Shown: piece after piece, positions 33,211 through 40,865 of the stretch
Numbering within the stretch: the stretch's first letter is position 1
Layout of the letters: every line of letters begins with the position of its first letter
Origin: Microbacterium enclense
GTDB taxonomy: Bacteria > Actinomycetota > Actinomycetes > Actinomycetales > Microbacteriaceae
Length of the DNA: 64,000 nucleotides
Reading direction: 5' to 3'
Assembly: GCA_038182865.1 (NCBI GenBank)
Contig: CP116226.1
Location: forward strand, 3,286,001-3,350,000
Made by a program: the position numbers and the translations under genes
The notes under the pieces: generated by a model
The model's database searches: none
Told to the model about the DNA's origin: nothing
The model's input: the letters and a program-made list of their open reading frames with translations, nothing else

Positions 33211-33700
33211 GAAGCACGGCACGCGGCACACCGCCTAACAAACGGAGCGGGTTGAGGTACTCGCCATCGCGCCGCACCCCGAAGTGCAGGGTCCCGGCTG
33301 AGGTATGCCCTCCCGCCGTCACAACCCCGACCGGCGCTCCCCGCTCGACGGGGTCGCCCACGGAGAGCTCTGTCACCACCGGTTCGAGGGTCGTGATCAG
33401 ACCGTCACCGTGGTCGAGGGTGAGGACGGGACGGCCTGCCACCATACCGGCGAACGCCACCCGTCCTGCGGCCGGAGCGCGCACGACGTCGACGGAACCG
33501 AGATCGATACCCCGGTGCCCCGGACCGTACGTGTGCGCCGGTGCTTCGAAACGCCGGACGAGTTCGACCTCGTCGACGGGCCAGACCCATCCGCGCTGCG
33601 AGAGATCGTCGCCGTTCGCAGCCGACGGGACGGCCACCCCGACCGCCAGCACGACGGTGGCCGCGATGACGGCGATGAGGCGAGCAGCCGGACCCTTCAT
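33197..33700 (-). CDS. Secreted M23/LytM-domain protein, probably degenerate
   Basis: A 167-residue exported protein with a signal peptide (about 1-28, ending SAANG) and one LytM/M23 domain. The zinc ligands H62 and D66 (GHRGID) and H139 (LHFG) are present. The catalytic His of the usual HxH motif is Thr137 (TLHFG instead of HLHFE). The usual YxHL catalytic His region reads LITTLEPV without His. It is therefore probably not an active endopeptidase; degenerate LytM proteins elsewhere activate amidases. The ATG at 33700 is chosen; a GTG two codons upstream is possible. It is divergent from rpsB. Confidence 0.8.
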   Translation of the reverse strand: MKGPAARLIAVIAATVVLAVGVAVPSAANGDDLSQRGWVWPVDEVELVRRFEAPAHTYGPGHRGIDLGSVDVVRAPAAGRVAFAGMVAGRPVLTLDHGDGLITTLEPVVTELSVGDPVERGAPVGVVTAGGHTSAGTLHFGVRRDGEYLNPLRLLGGVPRAVLLPCC

Positions 33701-33822
33701 GTCCACAGTGTCGTCTCGTCCATCAGGCCTCGCCGTCGCGGACCGGCCGATTGTGGGCGATCCGGTCGAACACGCCGTGGGGGAGGAGACGCCGTGACGA
33801 GCGCATGAGCGGGGCGGTCCTG

Positions 33823-34041
33823 TACACTGACAGACGCATCTCGTGTATTCGGGATGACTCCGCGTGCCGAAAGCGCAGCGCGCCGTCCTTCGGGACAGCG
33901 CATCGCGCGGCATCCACACCCCATGGTCCTCCGCTTCGGCGGGTGGCGGGTGTGCGCCGGGCACCAGGCTCGCCGAACGACTCGTCCGGCGCGATCAACC
34001 ACAACCACGGCGCGAGAGCGCCCAGAAACAGGAGTACGACC
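33823..34041 (+). promoter_or_regulatory. rpsB promoter and ~205-nt structured leader
   Basis: The 341-bp gap between the M23 gene and rpsB contains no convincing gene. TACACT at 33823-33828 is the best -10, giving a leader of about 207 nt. It contains a UUCG-tetraloop hairpin, GTCC-TTCG-GGAC (33885-33896), extended by GCGC/GCGC outside a one-base mismatch (33880-33901). AGGAG lies about 7 nt before the ATG. Long rpsB leaders are known sites of S2 autoregulation in other bacteria. Confidence 0.45.
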
Positions 34042-35025
34042 ATGGCCGTCGTCACCATCCGCCAGCTGCTCGACAGCGGCGTTCACTTCGGACACCAGAC
34101 CCGCCGGTGGAACCCGAAGGTGAAGCGCTTCATCCTCACCGAGCGCTCCGGCATCCACATCATCGACCTGCAGCAGTCGCTCGGGTACATCGACAAGGCG
34201 TACGAGTTCGTCAAGGAGACGGTCGCGCACGGCGGCACCATCCTCTTCGTCGGCACGAAGAAGCAGGCGCAGGAAGTCCTCGCCGAGCAGGCGACCCGCG
34301 TGGGCCAGCCCTACGTCAACCAGCGCTGGCTCGGTGGCCTCCTCACCAACTTCCAGACGGTGTCCAAGCGCCTCGCCCGCATGAAGGAGCTCGAGGAGCT
34401 CGACTACGAGAACCCGGCTGAGAGCGGCTTCACCAAGAAGGAGCTGCTGCTGAAGAAGCGCGAGCTCGACAAGCTGCACAAGTCGCTCGGTGGTATCCGC
34501 AACCTCCAGAAAACCCCCTCGGCCATCTGGGTGGTCGACGCCAAGCGCGAGCACCTCGCGGTCGACGAGGCCAAGAAGCTCGGCATCCCCGTGATCGGTA
34601 TCCTCGACACGAACGCCGACCCCGACGAGTTCCAGTACCCGATCCCCGGCAACGACGACGCGATCCGCTCGGTGAGCCTGCTCACGCGCATCATCGCCGA
34701 CGCCGCTGCCGAGGGCCTGATCCAGCGTCACCAGCCCGCTGGTGAGGACGAGGCCGCTGAGCCCCTCGCCGAGTGGGAGCGCGAGCTCCTCGAGTCGGCG
34801 ACTCCGGAGCAGTCCTCCGCCGAGACCGAGAAGGTCGCCGACCTGGCCGAGGCTCGTGCCGAGGCGTCCGAGATCGTCGCCGACGAGCAGGCCGCCGAGG
34901 GTGAAGCCGCGACCGAGTCGGCTGACGACGCCGCCGGCGCCGAAGCACACGACGAGGCCGTCGCCGCCGCGTCGGGCGAGACGGCGACCGACGTCGCCGA
35001 CGCCGAGGCCGCCGACAGCAAGTAA
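34042..35025 (+). CDS. rpsB: 30S ribosomal protein S2
   Basis: A 327-residue S2 beginning MAVVTIRQLLDSGVHFGHQTRRWNPK, with the conserved RWLGG and DTNADPDEFQYPIPGNDDAIRS segments. The core ends near residue 235; the remaining ~80 residues are an Ala/Glu-rich acidic tail (SAETEKVADLAEARAEASE region). Such tails occur in actinobacteria but are long here. AGGAG precedes the ATG. rpsB-tsf-pyrH-frr is the usual order. Confidence 0.96.
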   Translation: MAVVTIRQLLDSGVHFGHQTRRWNPKVKRFILTERSGIHIIDLQQSLGYIDKAYEFVKETVAHGGTILFVGTKKQAQEVLAEQATRVGQPYVNQRWLGGLLTNFQTVSKRLARMKELEELDYENPAESGFTKKELLLKKRELDKLHKSLGGIRNLQKTPSAIWVVDAKREHLAVDEAKKLGIPVIGILDTNADPDEFQYPIPGNDDAIRSVSLLTRIIADAAAEGLIQRHQPAGEDEAAEPLAEWERELLESATPEQSSAETEKVADLAEARAEASEIVADEQAAEGEAATESADDAAGAEAHDEAVAAASGETATDVADAEAADSK

Positions 35026-35077
35026 TCGCGCGTCGCCCGCTTCACCACGTGGTGAGCGGTGCGTCACCCGCACAGGC

Positions 35078-35083
35078 TACGAT
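35078..35083 (+). promoter_or_regulatory. Candidate tsf promoter -10 (TACGAT)
   Basis: The 153-bp rpsB-tsf gap holds a hairpin around CACCACGTGGTG (about 35043-35054) and TACGAT at 35078-35083 some 95 nt before the tsf ATG. tsf may therefore be transcribed both by read-through and from its own promoter. Confidence 0.35.
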
Positions 35084-35178
35084 CCGGCGGGGTCGTGACC
35101 GCACCTCCTCGCGAGATGCGGCGCCACGGCCCCGCCGAGCTTTTATCAAGAACGCATACGACAAGGAGACGCCACACC

Positions 35179-36006
35179 ATGGCAAACTTCACGATCGCCG
35201 ACATCAAGGCGCTGCGCGAGCAGCTCGGCACCGGCATGGTCGACACCAAGAAGGCCCTCGAAGAGGCGGATGGCGACGTCGAGAAGGCCGTCGAGATCCT
35301 GCGCCTGAAGGGCGCCAAGGGCAACGCCAAGCGCGCTGACCGCTCGACCAGCGAAGGCCTCGTCGTCGCTCGCGAGAACGACGGTTCCGTGACGCTGCTC
35401 GAGCTCGCGTGCGAGACCGACTTCGTCGCCAAGAACGAGCGCTTCATCGCGCTGGCGGACAAGGTCGTCGACGCGGCCGCCGCCGCCGGAGCCGACTCGG
35501 TCGAGGCCGCTCTGGCCGCTGACGCCGACGGCAAGACCGTCGAGCAGCTCATCTCCGACGAGGCCGCGATCATCGGCGAGAAGGTCGAGCTCCGTCGCGT
35601 GCGGACGATCTCCGGGGACAAGTTCGAGGTCTACCTGCACAAGACCAGCAAGGACCTTCCGCCGCAGGTCGGTGTGGTGCTCGCTTACGCGGGTGACGAC
35701 GCCGAGACCGCTCGCTCGATCGCGCAGCACATCTCGTTCGCGAACCCCTCGTACCTCACCCGCGACGACGTGCCCGAGGCCGACGTCGAGAAGGAGCGCG
35801 AGATCGTCACGGAGATCTCCCGCAACGAGGGCAAGCCCGAGGCCGCCCTGCCCAAGATCGTCGAGGGGCGCGTGAACGCGTTCTTCAAGCAGGTCTCCCT
35901 GCTCGACCAGGACTACGCCAAGGACAACAAGCTGTCGGTGGCCAAGGTCGCGTCCGACGCCGGTCTCACCCTGACCGACTTCGCCCGCTTCAAGGTCGGC
36001 GCGTAA
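35179..36006 (+). CDS. tsf: Elongation factor Ts
   Basis: The nucleotide exchange factor of EF-Tu. The 275-residue protein starts MANFTIADIKALREQLGTGMVDTKKALEEADGD (the UBA-like N-terminal domain), followed by the CETDFVAKNERF signature and the coiled-coil and dimerisation region. AAGGAG lies about 10 nt before the ATG. A perfect palindromic terminator follows the stop by 12 nt. Confidence 0.96.
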   Translation: MANFTIADIKALREQLGTGMVDTKKALEEADGDVEKAVEILRLKGAKGNAKRADRSTSEGLVVARENDGSVTLLELACETDFVAKNERFIALADKVVDAAAAAGADSVEAALAADADGKTVEQLISDEAAIIGEKVELRRVRTISGDKFEVYLHKTSKDLPPQVGVVLAYAGDDAETARSIAQHISFANPSYLTRDDVPEADVEKEREIVTEISRNEGKPEAALPKIVEGRVNAFFKQVSLLDQDYAKDNKLSVAKVASDAGLTLTDFARFKVGA

Positions 36007-36018
36007 GCACTGATGAGA

Positions 36019-36051
36019 GGCCCGGGATGCCATGGCATCCCGGGCCTTTTT
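36019..36051 (+). terminator. Perfect 28-bp palindromic terminator after tsf
   Basis: Positions 36019-36046 are fully self-complementary (arms GGCCCGGGATGCCA / TGGCATCCCGGGCC), followed by TTTTT. The stem contains GGATGCC and its complement. It separates tsf from pyrH. Confidence 0.85.
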
Positions 36052-36119
36052 CCTGCGCGCACGACATATCGACTCGGCGGGCGGGCAGATAGTTTTGAGA
36101 CGACGAGAGGACTCCACTA

Positions 36120-36839
36120 GTGATCGATGAAGCCACCAAGCGCCGCCGCGTCCTGCTGAAGTTGTCGGGGGAGGCGTTCGGCGGAGGCCAACTGGGCGTG
36201 AATCCTGATGTGGTCAGCCAGATCGCTCGAGAGATCGCCGAGGCGGTGGATCGTGTCGAAATCGCCATCGTGGTGGGCGGCGGCAACTTCTTCCGTGGGG
36301 CCGAGTTGAGCCAGCGCGGCATGGACCGCGGCCGGGCCGACTACATGGGCATGCTGGGCACCGTGATGAACTCGCTCGCCCTGCAGGACTTCCTCGAACA
36401 GGCCGGTGCCGCGACGCGTGTGCAGTCGGCCATCTCGATGACCCAGGTTGCGGAGCCGTACATCCCGCGCCGCGCGGTTCGTCACCTCGAGAAAGGCCGC
36501 GTCGTCATCTTCGGCGCCGGCGCAGGACTGCCGTACTTCTCCACCGATACCGTCGCCGCCCAGCGCGCGCTCGAGATCGGAGCGGTCGAGGTGCTGGTTG
36601 CCAAGAACGGCGTCGACGGGGTGTACACGGCCGACCCGCGTGTCGACCCGAACGCGACGAAGCTCGACCATCTCACCTATAACGATGCTCTCCAGAAGGG
36701 CCTGAAGGTGGTCGATTCGACCGCGTTCAGCCTGTGCATGGACAACGGCATCGACATGCGCGTGTTCGGCATGGAACCGGAAGGCAACGTGACCCGCGCG
36801 CTGCTCGGCGAGACGATGGGCACCCTCGTCACGGCATGA
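36120..36839 (+). CDS. pyrH: UMP kinase
   Basis: Phosphorylates UMP to UDP; an amino-acid-kinase-fold hexamer regulated by GTP and UTP in other bacteria. The 239-residue protein has RRVLLKLSGEAFGGG at about 8-22, VVGGGNFFRG and the GAGAGLPYFSTDTVAAQRA segment. KNGVDGVYTADPRVDPNA follows in the C-terminal half. The GTG start has a GAGAGGA 9-10 nt upstream, and TAGTTT near 36091 may be its -10. Confidence 0.96.
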   Translation: MIDEATKRRRVLLKLSGEAFGGGQLGVNPDVVSQIAREIAEAVDRVEIAIVVGGGNFFRGAELSQRGMDRGRADYMGMLGTVMNSLALQDFLEQAGAATRVQSAISMTQVAEPYIPRRAVRHLEKGRVVIFGAGAGLPYFSTDTVAAQRALEIGAVEVLVAKNGVDGVYTADPRVDPNATKLDHLTYNDALQKGLKVVDSTAFSLCMDNGIDMRVFGMEPEGNVTRALLGETMGTLVTA

Positions 36840-36844
36840 CCCGC

Positions 36845-36874
36845 CGCGTGGGCCCGGGGTGCCGGGCCCACGCG
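36845..36874 (+). terminator. GC-rich hairpin between pyrH and frr
   Basis: CGCGTGGGCCCGG (36845-36857) pairs perfectly with CCGGGCCCACGCG (36862-36874), loop GGTG. A 13-bp stem without T-run, it is immediately followed by a TAGACT -10 box (36879-36884) for frr. Confidence 0.65.
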
Positions 36875-36914
36875 CGGCTAGACTGAGACGTCAGTCCCAA
36901 CGAATGGAGTCACC

Positions 36915-37469
36915 GTGATCGCCGATGTCCTCGCCGATGCCGGAACGCGCATGGATCGCGCCGTGGAGGCCGCCAAGGAGGACTTCGCGACCGTCCGCAC
37001 CGGGCGCGCGAACCCCCAGATGTTCCAGAAGGTCCTGGTCGATTACTACGGCTCGCCCACCCCTCTTGCACAGCTCGCCTCGTTGAACAATCCGGAGGCG
37101 CGCACGCTCGTCATCAACCCGTATGACAAGTCGGCGCTCAAGGCCATCGAGCAGGCGATCCGCGACATGCCGAACCTGGGCGTGAACCCCACCAACGACG
37201 GCACCATCGTGCGCATCACCATGCCAGAACTGACCGAAGAGCGACGCAAAGAGTACGTCAAGCTCGTGCGTGGCAAGGGTGAAGACGCCAAGGTCCAGAT
37301 CCGCAACCTCCGCCGCAAGGCGAAGGACGACCTCGACGCGCTCAAGAGCGATGTCGGCGAAGACGAACTCGTCCGCGCCGAGAAGGAGCTCGACGGCGTC
37401 ACGCGATCGCACGTCGACCAGATCGACGAGGCGCTGAAGCGCAAAGAGGCCGAGCTCCTCGAGGTCTGA
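36915..37469 (+). CDS. frr: Ribosome recycling factor
   Basis: Splits post-termination ribosomes with EF-G. The 184-residue protein has the family start (VIADVLADAGTRMDRAVEAAKEDFATVRTGRANP), the beta domain with GSPTPLAQLASLNNPEARTLVI, and the coiled-coil end KEAELLEV. It probably has its own promoter (TAGACT 36879-36884) after the pyrH terminator, with a leader of about 24 nt. cdsA follows after 5 nt. Confidence 0.96.
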   Translation: MIADVLADAGTRMDRAVEAAKEDFATVRTGRANPQMFQKVLVDYYGSPTPLAQLASLNNPEARTLVINPYDKSALKAIEQAIRDMPNLGVNPTNDGTIVRITMPELTEERRKEYVKLVRGKGEDAKVQIRNLRRKAKDDLDALKSDVGEDELVRAEKELDGVTRSHVDQIDEALKRKEAELLEV

Positions 37470-37474
37470 CGTCG

Positions 37475-38527
37475 ATGACCGATGACTCTGCACGCGACGA
37501 CGCCGAGCCGCCCACCGGGGCGACCGGCCGTCGTCGCGGCGACGCGTCACGGCGCACTCCCGCGACCGGCGAGGCGGTGACCGCGATCGAATCGCAGTTG
37601 CGCGCCATGCGCTCGGACGCCGAGCTCCACATCGCTCAAGCTCGCGCCGAGTTCGACCAGGCGAATGAGCGGATCAAGCAGCGCACAGGGCGCGACCTGA
37701 TCCTGGCGACGGCCATCGGCCTGTCGATCGGCGTGGTGGTCGTCGCCTCGCTCATCTTCTTCAAGTGGTTGTTCGTCCTTTTCGCCGCGGCAGCCGTCGG
37801 CCTCGCGCTCTTCGAGTTCTCTCGCGCGCTTCAGGCCTCCGGTCGGCGTGTCGACGTCGTGCCGCAGGTGGGGCTCGGCCTGCTTCTCCTGCTGAGTGGC
37901 TTCTTCGCCGGATTGTGGGTGCACTGGGTCGCCACCGTCGTCGCGGTGGTCGTCGTGATCGTCTGGCGTCTCGTGGCGCAGATGGTCGCTCGCGATGGGC
38001 GAACCCACGCCGAGATCCTTGGGGATGTGCTGGTCGGTGGCTTCGTCCAGCTCTACCTGCCGTTCCTCGGCAGCTTCGCGACGATCCTGCTGTCGGAGAA
38101 CCGGGGCGAGTGGTGGGTCCTGGCATTCCTGATCGTCGCCGTCGTGTCCGACACCGGCGCATACGTGTCCGGCCTGACTTTCGGTCGCGGCGGACGCCAT
38201 CCGATGGCACCCCGCATCAGCCCCAAGAAGACCTGGGAGGGCTTCGCGGGCGCGTGTCTGGCCGCGTTGGTCGCCGGGGTGCTGCTGGCGGTGTTCATGC
38301 TGCAGATCCCGTGGTGGGCGGGTCTCATCTTCGGCGCGGTGGTTCTGGCCACCGCCACGGTCGGCGACCTGGGTGAGTCGATGGTCAAGCGCGATCTCGG
38401 GATCAAGGACATGAGCTCCTGGCTGCCCGGCCACGGTGGGGTGCTCGACCGTCTCGACTCCATCCTGCCGTCGGCGATCGCCGCCCTTGCCATGTTCTAT
38501 CTGCTTGCCCCCTTGGGAGTGTCATGA
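37475..38527 (+). CDS. cdsA: Phosphatidate cytidylyltransferase CdsA
   Basis: Makes CDP-diacylglycerol, the precursor of phosphatidylglycerol, cardiolipin and phosphatidylinositol. The 350-residue protein has a hydrophilic N-terminus of about 65 residues and then some eight TM segments. The family signature appears near the C-terminus: ISPKKTWEGFAG, then TVGDLGESMVKRDLGIKDMSSWLPGHGGVLDRLDS. It is co-transcribed with frr and overlaps the next gene by 4 bp. Confidence 0.95.
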   Translation: MTDDSARDDAEPPTGATGRRRGDASRRTPATGEAVTAIESQLRAMRSDAELHIAQARAEFDQANERIKQRTGRDLILATAIGLSIGVVVVASLIFFKWLFVLFAAAAVGLALFEFSRALQASGRRVDVVPQVGLGLLLLLSGFFAGLWVHWVATVVAVVVVIVWRLVAQMVARDGRTHAEILGDVLVGGFVQLYLPFLGSFATILLSENRGEWWVLAFLIVAVVSDTGAYVSGLTFGRGGRHPMAPRISPKKTWEGFAGACLAALVAGVLLAVFMLQIPWWAGLIFGAVVLATATVGDLGESMVKRDLGIKDMSSWLPGHGGVLDRLDSILPSAIAALAMFYLLAPLGVS

Positions 38528-39099
38528 CGGAAATGCCGATCGACGAGCGCCGTGAGAGCGCCCACTTCCCGGACGCCGCCGGTCGGTCGAAGGGGTACGA
38601 GAAGCGCGCCGTCGACCAGTTCCTCGCTCGCGCGCGCGAGGCGTTCGAGTCCGACGCCCCGGGCGCGCTGCGCTCGACCGAAGTGCGAGCGACGGCGTTC
38701 CCCCTCGTCCGCGGCGGCTATGCGATTGCGCCCGTCGACGCCGCCCTGGGACGGGTCGAAGACGCCTTCGCCGCACGAGAGCGGGAACACGCTCTCTCGC
38801 GACTGGGCGCGAGAGCGTGGGTCGCGGAGACGCGCGACACGGCGCAGGTCGTCCTCGATCGCCTGCAGCGTCCCCGCGGGCAGCGCTTCGAGCGCGTCGG
38901 GTTCATGCGATACGGCTATCGCTTCGACGAAGTGGACGTCGCGGCAGACAGGATCGCGCGGTATCTCGCCGCGGGTGACACGATCACCGCGGAGCAGGTC
39001 CGGTCCGTGGCGTTCCGCATGGAGCGAGGCGGCTACCGCGAGGAGCAGGTGGATGCCGTGCTCGACGCCGTCGTCGAGGTCATGCTCGCCGTCGGTTGA
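38524..39099 (+). CDS. DivIVA-domain protein
   Basis: A 191-residue cytoplasmic protein with short DivIVA-like modules of the form F-P-x-x-R-G-GY-x-x-x-x-V-D: FPLVRGGYAIAPVDAAL near 60, MRYGYRFDEVDVAADRI near 130 and FRMERGGYREEQVDAVLDAV near 162. These modules are typical of actinobacterial DivIVA-domain proteins rather than the polar coiled-coil Wag31. The ATG overlaps the cdsA stop by 4 bp, linking it to membrane-lipid synthesis. The exact role is unknown. Confidence 0.8.
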   Translation: MTEMPIDERRESAHFPDAAGRSKGYEKRAVDQFLARAREAFESDAPGALRSTEVRATAFPLVRGGYAIAPVDAALGRVEDAFAAREREHALSRLGARAWVAETRDTAQVVLDRLQRPRGQRFERVGFMRYGYRFDEVDVAADRIARYLAAGDTITAEQVRSVAFRMERGGYREEQVDAVLDAVVEVMLAVG

Positions 39100-39145
39100 G
39101 CGCGACGTCGCACCCCTCGCGCCACATCGATAGACTCGGGACACT

Positions 39146-39844
39146 GTGACTTCCGGATCCGACCTCACACGCGTGTCCCACCGCCACGCAGCGCGCCGAG
39201 GCGCGGGCGTGGCGGATGTCGTCCCGCCCTCTCTGCCACGTCGCCGCGCACCCCGGTGGTCTCGCCGCCGCGGAGTCGTCGGCGTGTTCGCCGGCGCCGC
39301 GGCTCTGCTGTTCGCGGCGGCATACGTCGGCCCGATGGGGGTCGTGGTCTCCCGCGCGCAGGCCGAGGAGCCGAAGACGGTGACGCTGTTCGCGGAGGGG
39401 TTGAACGACACCCAGGAGGTGTCGACGACGGGCGAGCGCCAGTCGCCGGCGTTGGACCGCGCAAGCTACAACGTGTACGTGAAGCCGAAGCCCACCCCCA
39501 CTCCCACCCCGACGCCGGAGGATTCCGGTTCGTCGGGCGGAGGCGGACCGCTGTTCTACACAGGTGGGGGCGCTCCAGCGGAGTGGATGTCGGCTGCGGG
39601 GATCTCCGAGGCCGACATGGGCTACGTCGATTACATCGTGAGTCGCGAGAGCGGGTGGAACCCGAACGCGACGAACCGTTCGTCCGGCGCCTGTGGTCTC
39701 GTCCAGGCCCTGCCCTGCAGCAAAGTTCCCGGAAACGGGTACGACCCCGTCGACAATCTGCGCTGGGCGACCGGCTACGCCACGGGCCGCTACGGCAGCT
39801 GGGCGGGTGCCTACGCCTTCTGGACCAGCAACCACTGGTGGTGA
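39146..39844 (+). CDS. Secreted transglycosylase-like protein
   Basis: A 232-residue exported protein with an unusually long Arg-rich N-terminus before the hydrophobic signal segment (about 44-66). A hydrophilic spacer with a Pro-Thr repeat (PKPTPTPTPTPED) follows. The C-terminal ~75-residue domain is lysozyme-like: YIVSRESGWNPNATNRSSGACGLVQALPCSK contains the Glu expected to be catalytic. It resembles the aggregation-promoting-factor/SLT domains of actinobacterial cell-wall hydrolases. TAGACT at 39131-39136 lies 9 nt before the GTG. Confidence 0.82.
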   Translation: MTSGSDLTRVSHRHAARRGAGVADVVPPSLPRRRAPRWSRRRGVVGVFAGAAALLFAAAYVGPMGVVVSRAQAEEPKTVTLFAEGLNDTQEVSTTGERQSPALDRASYNVYVKPKPTPTPTPTPEDSGSSGGGGPLFYTGGGAPAEWMSAAGISEADMGYVDYIVSRESGWNPNATNRSSGACGLVQALPCSKVPGNGYDPVDNLRWATGYATGRYGSWAGAYAFWTSNHWW

Positions 39845-39853
39845 GCGGGACCC

Positions 39854-40141
39854 ATGCCCCGCTCACGGAAGCGCCGCCCCGACCGGGAGCGCGACGATGA
39901 CTCCCTCGATCGCCTGATCGCGGGGTGGAAGCGCACCGAGGTCAAGCGCGGGGCCGAGTGGACCGTCCAGCCCCTTTCGACGGCGCAAGCGCAAAAGGAG
40001 TATCGGTGCCCCGGTTGTGGTCGCGCGATCGAACCGGGCGTTGCACACGTGGTCGTGTGGCGCGCCGACGGCGTCTTGGGCGACCCGGCCGACCTGGCCG
40101 CGCGCCGGCACTGGCACACTCCCTGTTGGAGGATGGCGTGA
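39854..40141 (+). CDS. Small zinc-ribbon-like protein
   Basis: A 95-residue basic protein starting MPRSRKRRPDRERDDD. The C-terminal half has CPGC, then HxxxC-type ligands (YRCPGCGRAIEPGVAH...HWHTPCWRM), consistent with one zinc site. A role with nucleic acid is plausible from charge but not shown. It overlaps the downstream hydrolase gene by one base (TGATG) and follows the secreted hydrolase by 9 nt. Confidence 0.7.
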   Translation: MPRSRKRRPDRERDDDSLDRLIAGWKRTEVKRGAEWTVQPLSTAQAQKEYRCPGCGRAIEPGVAHVVVWRADGVLGDPADLAARRHWHTPCWRMA

Positions 40142-40863
40142 TGGAGATCCGCGGACCCGTATTGCTGCCCGCGCGACGCGAGGAGATCGAGCTGCAGACC
40201 GTCGACGGTCTCACCCTGGTCGGTGAGCTCGCGACGCCGGTCGATCACGAACCCGTGGCGACCCTCGTCACTCTCCACCCCCTGCCGACCGCCGGCGGCT
40301 TCATGGACTCCCACATCCTGCGCAAGGCTGCGGGTCGTCTTCCCGCGCTCGCCGACCTCGCGGTGCTGCGCTTCAACACGCGCGGAACGACGTCTCCCCG
40401 TGGGACGAGCGAGGGGAGTTTCGACGGGGGAGCGGCGGAGATCTTCGATGTTGCGGCGGCGGTCGACTTCGTGCACGAACGCGGCCTACCGCGACCCTGG
40501 CTCGTCGGATGGTCCTTCGGGACGGAGCTGGCCCTGAAGTACGGGCGGGATCACGACATCGAGGGCGTCATCCTGCTCTCTCCTCCCTTGCACCGCGCCA
40601 CGGCCGAGGAGGTTGCGGCGTGGGGCGGAGATGAGCGCCGTGTCGTCGTTCTCGTGCCGGAGTTCGACGACTATCTGCGCCCCGACGAGGCGCGTGAACG
40701 CTTCGCCTCGATCCCGCACGCGACGTTGATCGCGGTGGAAGGCGGGAAGCACCTGTGGGTCGGCGAGACACAGACGCGGCGGGTGCTCACCGAGATCGTC
40801 GCCGCGGTGAATCCCGACGCTCTTCCGCTCCCGGTCGAGTGGGACGGCGACGTCGCGACCTGA
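40141..40863 (+). CDS. Alpha/beta hydrolase
   Basis: A 240-residue cytoplasmic alpha/beta hydrolase. It has the nucleophile elbow GWSFG (Ser), an oxyanion-side TLHPLPTAGGFMDSH segment, VLRFNTRGTT, and late Asp and His candidates (EFDDYLRP, EGGKHLWVG). Substrate unknown; the family includes esterases and peptidases. It starts by one-base overlap with the zinc-ribbon gene. It is convergent with the AI-2E exporter gene. Confidence 0.82.
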   Translation: MEIRGPVLLPARREEIELQTVDGLTLVGELATPVDHEPVATLVTLHPLPTAGGFMDSHILRKAAGRLPALADLAVLRFNTRGTTSPRGTSEGSFDGGAAEIFDVAAAVDFVHERGLPRPWLVGWSFGTELALKYGRDHDIEGVILLSPPLHRATAEEVAAWGGDERRVVVLVPEFDDYLRPDEARERFASIPHATLIAVEGGKHLWVGETQTRRVLTEIVAAVNPDALPLPVEWDGDVAT

Positions 40864-40865
40864 GG

